Shown here: one piece after another, positions 34,002 through 46,230 of the stretch
How positions within the stretch are numbered: the stretch's first letter is position 1
How the letters are laid out: each line of letters begins with the position of its first letter
Origin: Lichenostomus cassidix
Taxonomy: Eukaryota > Chordata > Aves > Passeriformes > Meliphagidae
Reading direction: 5' to 3'
DNA: 64,000 nt
Assembly: GCA_008360975.2 (NCBI GenBank)
Contig: CM039211.1
Coordinates: 18,448,943 to 18,512,942, forward strand
Program-made: the position numbers and the translations under genes
Notes under the pieces: generated by a model
The model's input: the letters and a program-made list of their open reading frames with translations, nothing else
What the model was told of the DNA's origin: nothing
Database searches by the model: none

Positions 34002-36958
34002 GCATGTGGATACTTTTTCCTTTCTTCTGACTCCTCTCATTTCTCTGTTAACAAACGAATTATATGTGGTGGATCCTTAAATTTCCACTGGACACAATCT
34101 TAAATTGCAGTGCTTCCCCTATTAATGCCACCTACAGATTATTATGAGATTTTTCTGCTGTATGATCATATGAGAAAAAAAGCTTATTTCTTTCCCTATG
34201 TATAAAAGGGTGACCAAAGGATTTTTTGCTCTACAGCAAGTTAACAAAAGCACTTTGGGTGAAATCAGAGCTAGAGGGTACTGGCAATTTGTTTCACACA
34301 TGAAAAATAAGTTCATTTTCTGCCATTTAACCAAGCTGTGGGGAAGGTATTTTAAGCACATTTTAAATAAGTAACAATGTAAACTATGCTTGAAACATAA
34401 TTAGTAAACGTCCTGCTTTTCACCTGACAGAACACGTAGTTTAAACATTTCTTCTTGCCTCACCAAAATTTTCAAGATCAATGTTTTCCATATGTCTCCA
34501 TTTTACACATAAAATACCTCCTCCTCACACATGGGCATGCCTACTATCAATTAAGACTCAACGTGGAAACTAAAGAATTAGAGGTAAATTGGTGGTGGAG
34601 TTGTATTTTGCATTGACATCGTAGTGTCTTTTTAGTGCCAAGAAAAATCAGCTGGGTTATAACTGGCATTCACACAGGATAGAGCTTTTTCTCTTTACCT
34701 GAAACCAAGTAGGTCTCAGACAGAGGAGTTTCTTTTCAGCATTTGAAAACATCAAAGAAAATCTAATCTACACCATGACGTGCAATCTTTGATGAGGAGA
34801 AAATAGTTGGTGGTTGGAAGATAAATAGAAAAGAGATTTCATTTTTTATCCCCAGAAGTAGTCTCCACACTGAACTTACATTTGAACCAGGTTTTTTTCT
34901 AAAGAATTTTTTTCTCACAAAGGTTGTTTAGTACCCAAGCTGAGCAGTTCAGGGATCACAATGGTAGAGGACATCAGTCCTTGTCACTCCAAACCTCCTA
35001 TGTTTCCTTTAAGCAAACAAGAGAGTCTAAAAGGCAGGAAATACCTTCCTTCATAAAACTACTAGCCCTTCAATAAAGGTGAATGAAAATATTCCTGGTG
35101 CTATGTAGGAATCTGGTAATTCCATCCCTTCAAAGGAGTTATGAAGAGACCAAGAAAAATACTTGATCGGGCATCAGTATTTCTGTTACTGAAAATAAGA
35201 ACAGTGACTTTACTGAGTGGTTGTTTTAGCAGATATGTCAGAAAGCAAAGCTAGGCATGAGCTATCAAAGGCAGAGAAAGATGCAGAAACACAATGACCA
35301 GATAAAAGAAAATCACTGTCATTAGCACAGGTAGTCCCATGCAATATATCCAGAGTGAAAAGTTGCTCACAGAAAGGAGTTTTATTCTGACGGGTTCCAA
35401 AGAAAAGGAGCTCTCTCTTTGCCAGCTCTCTTCTCTCACTATCCTTCCATGAACCAACTCACAAATATTAAAAAATAGGTAATGATTCTGTATGGATAAC
35501 TCATAACTACATTAAAATAGTGGGAAGTTAATTGTTGTTCCTGGATGTTTGCTTATTTACATTCCAACTGGTAAACAATCTAATCTGAAATTTATGTCTA
35601 AGATATTGCTACATGTAAAGTGCTATGCTGTTGTCTGGCTTAGGGTGTGTAGACTGAGCATCTGTGGTGATGCACAATCATTTATTAGGGGTTTATAGCT
35701 TTCTATTCCTTTATCTCTGGGTGTCAGTTACATGTCTCAGCTGCCAAATTAATTTCACATGTTCTTTCAAAGGATTGCTCTGGTTTCCTGGTGATTTATA
35801 CTGACAATTGTATTAGGGATATTAGACTTAGAAATGACTCCTTCCTTGGACAAGGAATCAAGGGGGCAATGAAATGAGGTTAGTGTCTGATTTCAATAAA
35901 ACAGAGATTTCTAAAAAGGGATGTATGCCTCTATGCCTAGAAATCCCTTCTCAATAAACTAAACATCGGTTCTCATAGTCTTTCATATCCTCTTAATAAA
36001 GACTTTTTGTTCCACATCTTCTTTGAGAGCTAGTGGTAAAATACAATTGTTCTCTACCATAAACTACTATTTTGACAGTTGAATTTTAAAGATATTGCTT
36101 TGGCACCAGCCCTCCCAAAGTTACTATCTTTAAAATTTGAATGTGTAACACAAGACCAGAATCTGCTGCCTCTGCAGAATGACAGTAGTTTAGAAAGACA
36201 AAAACCTGGCATGGCAGGTTCCTAAAGTACAAGGATCATCAATGTTTAGAGTAATTTCAGACATAAACAATGATAATTAATAATCCTAATTGATACTAAC
36301 ACCTTGGAAATAGTCCAATCCAAAACATCCCGAAATCCAAAACCAAATGTGAGGTGGTAAAATAAATCAAATAATAGGTAGTATAATCATGCTAAAGACT
36401 GCCAAGAGAAGATTGTCTTTATTATGATAAAAATATGGAGCAATGGAAACAAAAGGATAGTCATGTGCCCCCTCCTCTGGAGAGGAAAGGACCTGAGCTG
36501 AATCACTCACCCACAGCTTCATGGCACCATTAGTCCTAAAGCTCCAATCTATGCTTTTCTTGAAGCAGACACAAAAGCTTATGATTCAGACTTTGCAGTG
36601 TGAGATGAAAAATATGACATTTGCTAGTTCTGAAAGGCTGATCATCCTGCGCAATGTTCTTTAATACAGTTCTGCCTGCAACTGTAGCATTTATACTGCA
36701 CTTTGCCCTGCTGTCACTCAAACCCTGCTCTGAATGCTCAGTCCAAGTTTTGTTCCAAAAAAAAGTGTTGTATGGCCTTGTTAACCTAGCTTCTGCTCAG
36801 AATTAATATTAGTGTGATGACTTGAATTATCTCCGCAGATAATCACAATATGGCATGCAATTTTGAATGTCATGTTTGTTTCACTACTGGGAAATGGGAA
36901 TAAAAAATTGCCTGGAGCATTGTGAATGCAAATAAGTTACCTCTTGGCAATGGTCACC

Positions 36959-36982
36959 TTATATTATATTATATTATATTAT
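36959..36982. repeat. (TTATA)n microsatellite
   Basis: Just under five perfect copies of the pentamer, 24 bp in all, in AT-rich sequence. Confidence 0.95.
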
Positions 36983-38249
36983 GACAATTTTGTTAAAGGC
37001 ACATCCAAGCTGATTAGATATTTCCATAGAAAACCACATTCTTTTACAAATCCTGCTATTTAAAATGGACATTTTACATAGGGCTGCTGATAGCATTTTC
37101 TGGAATGAGGGGAGCAGAGAAAACTAGTTGAACTTTGTATAAACCAACTTCAATCACTTATTAGACAAGAAAGTAGTGGTGAAATTAATTATGAATTCAC
37201 AACTGTGTGTATCCTTTTGATTAAAAGCAAATATTCTAAGAATTCTACTATACCTTGAAACTTCATTTAATTGTGAAGTTATAGTCATTTAAACAGAATT
37301 ATAAAGATTAAAATAATATTTTCAAAATGGATGGATATAATTTTATGTTATACTAAATAGGTGAAATTCATGGGATATTTGATGATAGATTTAAATGGTT
37401 TTAAAATGTCAACATTTGAGTGTTGTTCTGATACCTGTGCGATCTGCTGTTCAAAATTTAGCTAAACATTTTAAAAAAGATCACTTTTTTCACTTGAACA
37501 ATGCTGAATCAGCATACATTATTTCTGAGTTAATATTGCTGTCAAATGCTGCAATAGGATTGTTTAGGCTTTTATGTAAAGCATCTGAGTCATTAAAACA
37601 CTATTGGTTTTGTGGTGGCCACTGATGTTGTTCTTAAATCTTGCTAGGTTTACTATAAGTTTGGGCAGTTATTAAAACATTTGTGAAATTAGTAAGCTCT
37701 GCATAGATATTTCTAATTTTATCATAAAAACATATAATAAAACTATATGCCTGTTGACTATATGACGATTCTGAAAGTATAGACAGTTTCCACAGAAGAT
37801 GTTGTGGGAAAGGACATAATAATAAAAATGTGGGGCTGGGAGGAATGTGAACACCAGCACAGGACTACCTTTTTCCTGTACACATCATCCACTACCTTTA
37901 CACATAATCCACTTTTATGTACATAACCCAAGGCACAGATTTGTCAAACGTTTTGTTAAAATTTTTCAGTGGAGGGCATCCATAGCTTCTGGATATTCTG
38001 CAACAGTTTCACCTTTTAAGAGCTGGGTATTTGTAAGGCCTAAGATCAGTCTCTTTTGTAAATTAAGCCTGTATATTCTATCTTTCTTAGAAAACAACTG
38101 ATCATTCTGGGACCATTTTTTCCATATTGGAATATTGTCACAATACACTACAACATGGATTTATCTGTTAGTTTTTAGTTTCGGTCAAGGATAAAGAACA
38201 TTAATCAACCTCTCCTGAAAGGATATATTTTCTAAACCTCTACCATTCT

Positions 38250-38385
38250 TATTTTCTGCATTCCTGGAGTTTTCCAAGACTCAACTGAACAGGGCAGCAG
38301 ATAATCTCATCTAGACTCCCTTCCCCATGAAAAGTTGTACTCAATCTTCTGAAGTCCCTTTCAAGCTGGGTTGGTCTATGATTCC
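38250..38385 (+). mobile_element. CR1 LINE 3'-end remnant
   Basis: Only the last part of a CR1 3' UTR remains: 'ttcctggagttttccaagac', 'tcaactgaacagggcag', 'aatctcatctagactccctt', 'gaagtccctttcaagctggg', and the terminal 'ggtctatgattcc'. These match the order at the end of better preserved CR1 copies. The 5' boundary is approximate. Confidence 0.85.
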
Positions 38386-39749
38386 TATCCCCCACTGATT
38401 GTATTCTTGCTAATATATATACTTGGTCTTCATCATCTCCAGGGTCTCTGACGACTCATATTCAATTTAGTCTCAAGAAGTCCTTTTCTGGGGACTAGAA
38501 CTCTGTTTCATGTCAAAGGTGAATATTTCATTATAAATGTGCCAAAATAACTTACTAACGACAAGAATAAAATCAAGAAAATATAATTAGCTGCCATGAG
38601 TGCTTGACAAAGGTTTCAAGGGTTTAAAAAGCAATCATGTGGGCAGTGAGAGCTATAGGCTTTCAGGAAGTCATAGACTAAGACTTTGATCACTTCCCTT
38701 CACCAACAAACTCAAATAGGAAGATGATTCTGTTAAACAGTAAAAAAAGCTGCAGCCACTCAATGTGGGATTTCTCCTAATCTCTAATGTACTCAGATAT
38801 TTAGAGACAGGGTGAATGACAGGTGTAAATTGTAAATGCTTCATTGATTTGAACAAAGTGGTGGTACTTGTCCTAGCAGAGAACACTGTGGATAGACCAA
38901 TTCCTCAAGCTCGTTACAATCATAGTATTTTTTTAGTATGAATTCATACTTAGAGCACTGAGGTGATCCCTTGTACCTGGTACATAGGGGTTGTATCTGT
39001 CTTTCATTGCTAAAAGACAGCTTGTCAAAAAACTAACAAGCAAACCAAAAAATAAAACAACAAAAAACCACAAAACCTTAAAAGCCACACTGAAGAAAAA
39101 ACAAATAATGATGATTTCTCTGAAATTATGTTGATTTAAGTTCCGGAACATGGAACCATCTGGAAACTTTAAACACTGTTTCTGACAAGTAATGCCTGTA
39201 ACTCTGCCACTCCAGACAAGTCAGAGTAATATTCCCAAGTACATCTGAACAAGACCCCTACAAGCCCAGACTCAAAAAATCTAGCTGCAAAGGCATCCTG
39301 GAAATTTGAGGTGAGAGGAAATAGCTTTCTGATATCTGAAGGACTGTAAAGGGCTATTGACAAACCAAAAATCAGATTTTTAATGTTAATGAAGATTTTC
39401 ATATTCAACTTTTTTTTTAAATTAAAATTTCTTACAGATTTTTAGTTTTTTCTCTGTTTTGCTAGGGGTATTTTATTATTATATAAAAATAAGTATATTT
39501 AAAAGGAATTTACTTGGAACTGCAATTTCAGAGATAGTAACAGGAAGTGGTCAAATTATCTCTCAAGTTTAAATGGAGCCCCAGTGCTTAAGTTTTTTCA
39601 TTCTGCTTTACAATGAACAATCTTATCAAGACCTTTCTTCTTCAAATAGTGTGGACGTAAACCTCATGCTGGTCAACAGAACATCCATTCACACAGTTTT
39701 TTCCATCTAGGAATCTAGTTTTAAAAGCAATGGTCACTCAGAAAACATT
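38386..39749. other. Unique AT-rich sequence with an A/C-rich tract
   Basis: No gene is seen. The A/C-rich tract at about 39027-39080 is one of six plus-strand A/C tracts. The minus-strand frame 38933-39151 crosses it and is low-complexity (Phe/Val/Leu-rich). Confidence 0.55.
39027..39080. repeat. A/C-rich low-complexity tract
   Basis: Mostly A with CC, CA and AC interruptions on the plus strand and very few G or T. Confidence 0.85.
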
Positions 39750-40153
39750 GAGTCACAGAATGGTTTAGGTTGGAAAAGACTTTAATCATCTAGTCCATCC
39801 ATAAACCCAGCACTGCCAAGCCCAGCACTAAACCATGTCCCCACGTGCCACATCCTCACATCTTTTAGCTACAGTCAGGGGTGGTGACTCCACCACTTTC
39901 CTGGGCAGATTGTTCCAATGCTTAACAAGCCTTTCACTAAAGAAATTTATACTAAAAGCCAATCTAAACATCCCAGGTGAAACCTGAGGCCATTTCCTAC
40001 CATCCTAGCATTTGTAATCTGGGAGCAGGGACCAACCTCTAGCTCTCTAGAACATTCTTTCAGGTAGTTGTAGAGAGTGACAGGATTCCCCTGAGCTTCC
40101 TCTCTTTCCTCCAGACTAAAAACCTCCAATTTCCTATGTCTATCCTTGTCCAT
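39750..40153 (-). mobile_element. CR1 LINE 3' fragment, minus strand
   Basis: The plus strand starts 'gagtcacagaatggtttagg' and 'ttggaaaagact', continues 'cccagcactgccaagcccag' and 'actaaaccatgtccccac', then 'ggtggtgactccaccacttt', 'gggcagattgttccaatgct', 'gaggccatttcctaccatcc' and 'caggtagttgtagagagtga'. This is an unmistakable reverse complement of a CR1 3' region, about 400 bp and the best preserved minus-strand copy here. The minus-strand frame 39947-40153 is part of this repeat. Confidence 0.97.
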
Positions 40154-41032
40154 TTTAAGTTACTTAAACACTTCTCTTGCTATTTTTAATTGTGTTACAA
40201 TCTGTATCATATTTTCAAAAAATGTATTTTTATGCTCCATTTATTCTAAGAAAAAATTATGGTAATTGTGAAGTAGAACACTTAATTCACTTGTTAAAAT
40301 AAGGGTAAATTAAACAGCAAAAATGTTTGGATCCTAAAATATTTTTTAGAATTATTCATTATGACTCACTTTGCTGCTTCCTAGGAGCTCATAGCTATCA
40401 GAATGGTTGTTCATAGTTTTTACATAACAAAATGTATTTTTTGTTGGAAGTTTTAACCACTTCTTTTACTATTCCTTCTGAACTTGAACAGATGCCAGAG
40501 ATGTAACATTATATCTGAAAAGCTGAGACAGTTATTACTGTACTTTTTTGTCTTGAATTTATATGGTAATAATACTGATTCAGACAGTTAAGTCTTAGCA
40601 AAGCTTACCATTATTAAAAAGGGGGGAAAAAGTCTTTACAAGAAAAGAAACATTTACTATGGGTCTAAGGAATAGTTAGTAAAAATATAACCAGCATAAC
40701 CCAAGAATGAAATACTTTAATAACATTTTTTAAAGGAGTGTGGTTTTCCCCTTCATAACTGGTCATGTCTAGTGATTTTATCAAAGAATTAGGAAACACA
40801 ATGTCATCAACACACAAAAAGAAGACAGTTATATCCCAAGAAATACTAAGAAAGACAGCTTTATTGTCTCATAATATGGTGAATTAAGACCAAATATAAC
40901 TCTAGGCAAACACATGTACTTCTGTTGCCTACCTAAGCTTACTACAGATCCATTCTGATTCTGAATCTTCAAAAAAAATTCCACAAGAATACTTTCTTAC
41001 TTGATATATTCTATTCATATGCCTAACTATTT

Positions 41033-41078
41033 AGCAGCTTTAGAGAACTACAGATAGCAGCTTTAGAGAACTACAGAC
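41033..41078. repeat. 23-bp tandem duplication (2 copies)
   Basis: The unit at 41033-41055 is repeated at 41056-41078 with only the last base differing (T against C). It is a slippage-type duplication of unique sequence. Confidence 0.98.
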
Positions 41079-42118
41079 AGTGGAGTGGCCAGTAAACTTC
41101 CAGGGAAGCACAAAAATGATGGTATGTAATCTGCAAGTCTAGTAAGTAGTTGTTGCAATAGTATTTTTTTTAATTTAAAAATATCTCTATATCAATTTAT
41201 TGAATACAAACTTGTTGCCTAGTCTCTCATGAAGACTTTATTTTAACAACTAATATAAAATTGGTAGAGGGACAAGACTCCATCACTAATCCAGGAAATG
41301 TCATGTCCACCTTACAAAGCCCTTCGGCAATGTAGAGGGGATTTCCACTGACGATTAGGTGGTCTGAAATGAGGAAACCTAATATCTAATAAGCATAAAG
41401 AAAACAATTAATTCTGGATGGTTGTAACAATTTGATCTATGTGAAGAACTTTTTCTCTTACAAGTCTCATTTTGGTCTTGAGACTAAACAAAATGATTTT
41501 TCTTCAAGTTGCTGATAATAGGGGACAACTCTCAAAAACCCCTAACTGGGGAAGACCTCTGCAACTTTCTTCAGTGTTTCCTACTGGCCATAATGCTACC
41601 AAATTCTGGGGTTTTTTAAAAATTATTTCAGATTCTGGATCCCTTTATTTGGCATTCAAACAGAAAGCAATTTCAAAAATAACTATAGAAAATAGCTGGA
41701 TGCTATTGCATAAGGTTAACCAAAGATATACTTCTTCTAAGTTCCAAATCACGGAAGCTGCTGCTCCTGGACCTTTCCTAGCAAAAGCACTGATATGTTT
41801 GTTGACTCCTTTGACTCCTATCATTCCTCTCTAGAATACATAATTTCCTCCCAATGTCCACCTGAATGACCATGGCTTTATTCAGAATGATTGCTAAGGT
41901 CTACTGTCTCTTTTCAAGCCTGTCCTTAATTGCCCTAATTTTATGGGTTTTCCAGGTCTATTAAAAGATGTAACCTTGTCTGCCACCCTTGCCCCTCTTT
42001 ATAAGTTGTCATTTCATTCTGCCTGTAGCCCTCTAATTGTAACCTTTTTGTGAAATTATACCTGATCATCATCCAAAATGATGAACAGAGGTGTTTGAAT
42101 GTTTCTCTTTTTTTAAAG

Positions 42119-42294
42119 GAAAGAATATGCTTTTAACCTGTGTTATAGAAAAAATTGATGGATCTCCCCCAAAATCTTTTTCTGGTGTCTATCCCATGAC
42201 TAGTGTTAGAGCCTTACACAAGTGTGACATAATTCCACATGCAAATCTCTCCAGCACTTCAGAGATAGCAACTCCAGTGTCAGCAGAGAGCAAA
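42119..42294 (+). other. Candidate internal exon (unconfirmed)
   Basis: A pyrimidine run and AG (about 42101-42118) could serve as a 3' splice site. GTGAGT at 42295-42300 is a near-consensus 5' splice site. The 176 bp between them is open in the frame that begins at 42091, giving about 59 codons with varied residues and including the stretch G-S-P-P-K-S-F-S-G-V-Y-P. I do not recognise the peptide. The implied phases would be 1 in and 0 out. In AT-rich DNA an open frame of this length can occur by chance, and no neighbouring exon was found. Confidence 0.18.
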
Positions 42295-43504
42295 GTGAGT
42301 GTAAATTTTTAGTGGTAAATTTGGAACTGTCCCAAGTGATTCTAGCTACTAGTCCACCCCTCAGGTTATCTTTTTTCCAAGATCCAAGATCTTGTTTTCT
42401 AGTTACCTTGGGGCCTTTAATAAAATTTAATGATTTACTACACTTGAGATTGCAAACTTCTCCAAGGCAGAAATATAACTTCTAAGTGCAATGGGGATCA
42501 ATAATATCAATCCCTTTGCAGTTACAAAAGCTTGAAATTAGGAGCTTATAAATTCTTCTTCCTCTTTTCCAGCATGAATAACTTCTAGTTTCTCAGTGTT
42601 TTGTTATACCATGAATCAAGGAAGACATGATGATATGGCAGATAACTGCATTATTGTGAGAAGAACTGTATGCCCTTTGTAGTATTTATTATGTGAGACC
42701 TTTCTCCAACAAATATTCCTGGCTATTTTCTTCATTGAATCTGACAGCCTGTTATTTTTTAATACAGCTTTTTCCTTTACTTTCCTTGAAATCTATTTCT
42801 TTGTTGGTTTATTACATGCATTAATATTTTTTTCATATCTTCTAGTCCTTTGCTCTAGAATTTTCCAAGGTATTTGAGTCTGCAGTGAAATCCATTTACA
42901 GTCTATTATGCAGGTACAAAAATGACTCCAGTCATTTTGAATCTGATTGCATTTTACATTGTCCTTTATTATTTAATGAGACTTCCAGTTCAGTATCATC
43001 AACCTTGGCTATGACATTAGCTGCTGGATCTTTGCTCTCTTCTGCCTTTCCTTAGCAAATCGCTCAGATTAACTGTTTTGTCAGGTTCAGGAACCTCTTG
43101 TCTTCCCAGAAAAAGAAAGAAACAAAAAGCAAGAAGAATCCAACCCTAAACATATGGAAACTGAAAGTAGACAAGTTTGCCTGATCCATGTTTCGATTGC
43201 TGGAAGTAACATATATTGCAAAATCTCAGAGCTTTATTAAGAGTAATATGTCCTGGAAATGAGCAGATTGAATTCTGATAAAATGGGACCAGGTCATGTA
43301 TTTGTAAAAACCATTTTAAGTGTATTCTACTTGGTGCAGACATGGTAGAAGGCATGGGATTAAGTGTTGAAGGATTGTTCCTTGTTACAGAGGTTTGATG
43401 CTGCTTTCTCAATTCTCTTTTGGCACCTTTCTTTATCCTTACAGCTAACTGTCTTCAGCTAAAGATTTAAGTGGCAGTTGTGAGGAAGGTGGAGGAGAGT
43501 GACG

Positions 43505-43523
43505 GAGAGAGAGAGAGAGAGAG
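43505..43523. repeat. (GA)n microsatellite
   Basis: About nine GA dinucleotides in a row in a wider purine-rich stretch (43480-43530). Confidence 0.97.
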
Positions 43524-45859
43524 GAAAGACATGTAGAATTTCATGCTTTAATCCTGAGGTAAAAAATGAATTTACGTGAAATTTGAATTATTGCTAAGTG
43601 TCAAACATTTCTGCAAATTAAATGTTATCACAATACCAAGTAAAACTGTTCCTATGTTACTCAGATAATTCACATTTTTGCAGTCTTCCCTTAGCAAGGC
43701 TGCTGAGTACCTGAATTTCTGAAAAATAGTCTATCTTATTTCTCACAATGATTGACAAACAAAAGTTTCCTGACCTGATCCTCAAATTTCCTCTCCCAGT
43801 AAACCTGAACTACTGAAAAGAACCAGAAGTATCAGAGCTGGTGTGAGCAAATGTGTCTTTCCTCTCTCTGCTAAAGGCAGCAGGAGCCCACCTGTATAAA
43901 CAGTGTGTGTATTCATTGGATTGTACCAACTTTTTCTGAGAAATGTTGTTCTTGTAAAATTCCAGAGACAAATACCCTTTTTGACATTTTTTTTTTTTAA
44001 TGTGTGATTACCATGAGGGTTTTTTCTTCAAGATTTCCTGTCTAGGAAATGAGACATCCTGGAGGCAAAAGTATTTGCACCTCTAAGGGGAAAGGAGTTA
44101 CATTGGCTTCAAGCCCTCATTGCCTTGAATTTTTTTCTGGGAATTAGAGTCACCTCAACCGTATGAGGAAACCCAAGACATGGCAGCCTCTCTTTCACTT
44201 CCTCTGTTCTTTTCGAGTTGCTGAGTTCATCTGGGTAAATTTTAATATTTTTTCATCCCAAATGTACTCATGTATTGAAAACTTGCTGCTTGTGCATATG
44301 TAATGAAAATAGGTCACTTTAATTATAGCTTAATCAGCTGCAAAATAGTACTTCCTATGAAAAAGGAGTGTAAAAGGCAAAGTTAATGCTATCTTAGTGT
44401 AGTGTCGTTCAGTTCTTGCAGGCTTTCCCCTCTTCAAGACATTTAAGCCAGGTGGATTGGAAGTACCAAAAGATTTCTGGTCCTGGGAACTCTCTTTGGA
44501 GCCAGCTTTTTTTTTCTTGCCCCCCCCTCCTTACTAATAAATTGTCAGATGACAGTGTCAAATTACTTAAGTGAGGAATATTAACTAATAAAACTAAACA
44601 CCTGCTCACACCCTATGGGCTATAGTGGAATTTAGTAGCTTGATTTAAGTTAAATATGCATTTTTTTCATAAATATGTATGAAATTAAGGATATTGTCAT
44701 TATTATGCACACTTTTAAGAGAAAAATATTCGTGGCTTAAGGGAAAAACATCATGCTGGATTTAAACTCTTCTAACGCTAGTTTGTTCTGGTGGCTGCAG
44801 AAGTCCCTTGCCCTTTCTTGGTGTAGATTGATGGTAGCAACAATATTGTTGAAGTCTAGGCACACTTGTTAATTAATTCCTGTATTTCCTCAACTATGCT
44901 GTAATTGCATGCATAATTATACTGCATATTTTGCAGAAGAAACTGTTAATAGTATATGATTCACTTTATCTACTTACATGATGAGAAAAACAAAATTATA
45001 TCAATTATATTTAAGAATATATATTAAAAACTAATATGGGTACTGAATTCTTAGTTATGTAATTCAAAAGAGAAACTATACTGTGATTTTTGAAAATTAA
45101 TTTTTACTGCTTGGAAAGCTTGAGCAACACTAAACTTTTGCTTGCTAAACTCTTGCATCAAAAGTGCACAAGGTAATCAAAGAGTCCATATGGAGTGCTC
45201 CCTTCCTCTCACTCTCTTTGAGTGACTGGTGATATTTTGTCAGCAGAAATATCCCTGTATCATATTATCAGGGAAAAAAAAAATTAACTGCGACCTATTC
45301 ACACTTCCTTGTTTGTTTTGGTATCAATATGACCTGTGGAGAAAAGACACATTGACATGCACAAACTCACCTTTTGCTTAATCTATCTAATACTTGATGG
45401 GGACAACTCTTTCTTCTTCTGACATGTAATATAAACACTTATTATTATACTTTTAGACATTATACCTACCTCTGAAATTTGAGATTGTGAACTTGTATTT
45501 TTGAAGTAAGACATATGACCAAAATGGCCCATGGAGTTGAACAGCTGCTTTCAAAATATCATGAAAATGTCGAGACACTTCTAGGCTTCAAAAAAGGGGA
45601 ATGTTTATATTTTCTGCTGACAAACTAAGGGAATTAGAAAACAATGATTTTTCAATTTCTTCTTTCTTCAGGGGGAAACGAACAAACAAAAATTTTACAA
45701 AAGGATCTAAAAAAGAGAGTCTGTAAAAAAAATAGAAAAAATTTAAATCTGAGAATGCTAGTAACTGTAGTTCTTTGGAAAAAAATGTTGACAATTTCTA
45801 CTGATTATTGTGGGTTCATTTTTCAACATATTATCTTAACCAGTTGTGTTTGGAAAGGA

Positions 45860-46230
45860 CCTCAGACACTCAGCTCTCTCAGCCAGCTCATGACCAAATT
45901 ACACAGCAATGGCTGGTTCAGCAGAAAGCAGGAATTATGCACCTTTTGGCTGTGAAAGCAGCAGCTGGTGCCACCAGCTAAACAAACCACACACACACAT
46001 TGCCTGGGCTTGCCAAGGAGCTCAGGTGCTGCCAGAGTCCTGTCCTCCAGTGAAAACCCTGCCCCTGGCAGAGCACAGAGCTGCCTCTGGGTCTGGGGGT
46101 CCAGGGACATGCCAAGGGGGCTCTCCTTGTCCCCCAGCTGCAGGAAGGAGTAGCAGCAGGGCAGGGTGTTTGGGAGGCTGTGGCTCATGCTGCACTGCTG
46201 GCTGCTAGCCTGGAGCCTCAGGATTTAGCA
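45860..46230. other. GC-richer islet, unassigned
   Basis: Composition shifts clearly toward G and C compared with flanking DNA, but CpG is nearly absent, so it is not a CpG island. Frames are open on both strands at once (for example 45862-46188 minus and 45909-46208 plus), which follows from the shortage of T/A rather than from coding. It contains a short (CA)n. It could be an old interspersed repeat I do not recognise. Confidence 0.5.

Larger units (their letters stand above)
31886..38249. other. Unique AT-rich non-coding sequence
   Basis: More than 6 kb without a supported gene. Minor microsatellites lie at 33901-34001 and 36959-36982. A CpG-containing imperfect palindrome lies at 36826-36843. 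Frames stay below about 100 codons and match nothing I recognise. Confidence 0.6.
40154..45859. other. Unique AT-rich sequence with coding-like patches
   Basis: No gene is confirmed. It contains a 23-bp tandem duplication (41033-41078), a 120-codon plus-strand frame (41472-41834) of unknown meaning, the exon-like block at 42119-42294, a minus-strand coding-like patch at about 42932-43109 and a (GA)n run at 43505-43523. Homopolymer runs occur at 43988-43998. Confidence 0.5.

Noticed and set aside
41472..41834. 120-codon plus-strand frame
   Set aside because: No recognised domain, AT-rich codons and no clear splice or promoter context; left as unassigned sequence.
45644..45955. 103-codon plus-strand frame preceded by a strong pyrimidine-AG acceptor-like site ending at 45671
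   Set aside because: No matching donor, no family resemblance, and the frame runs into the GC-richer islet where open frames are expected.
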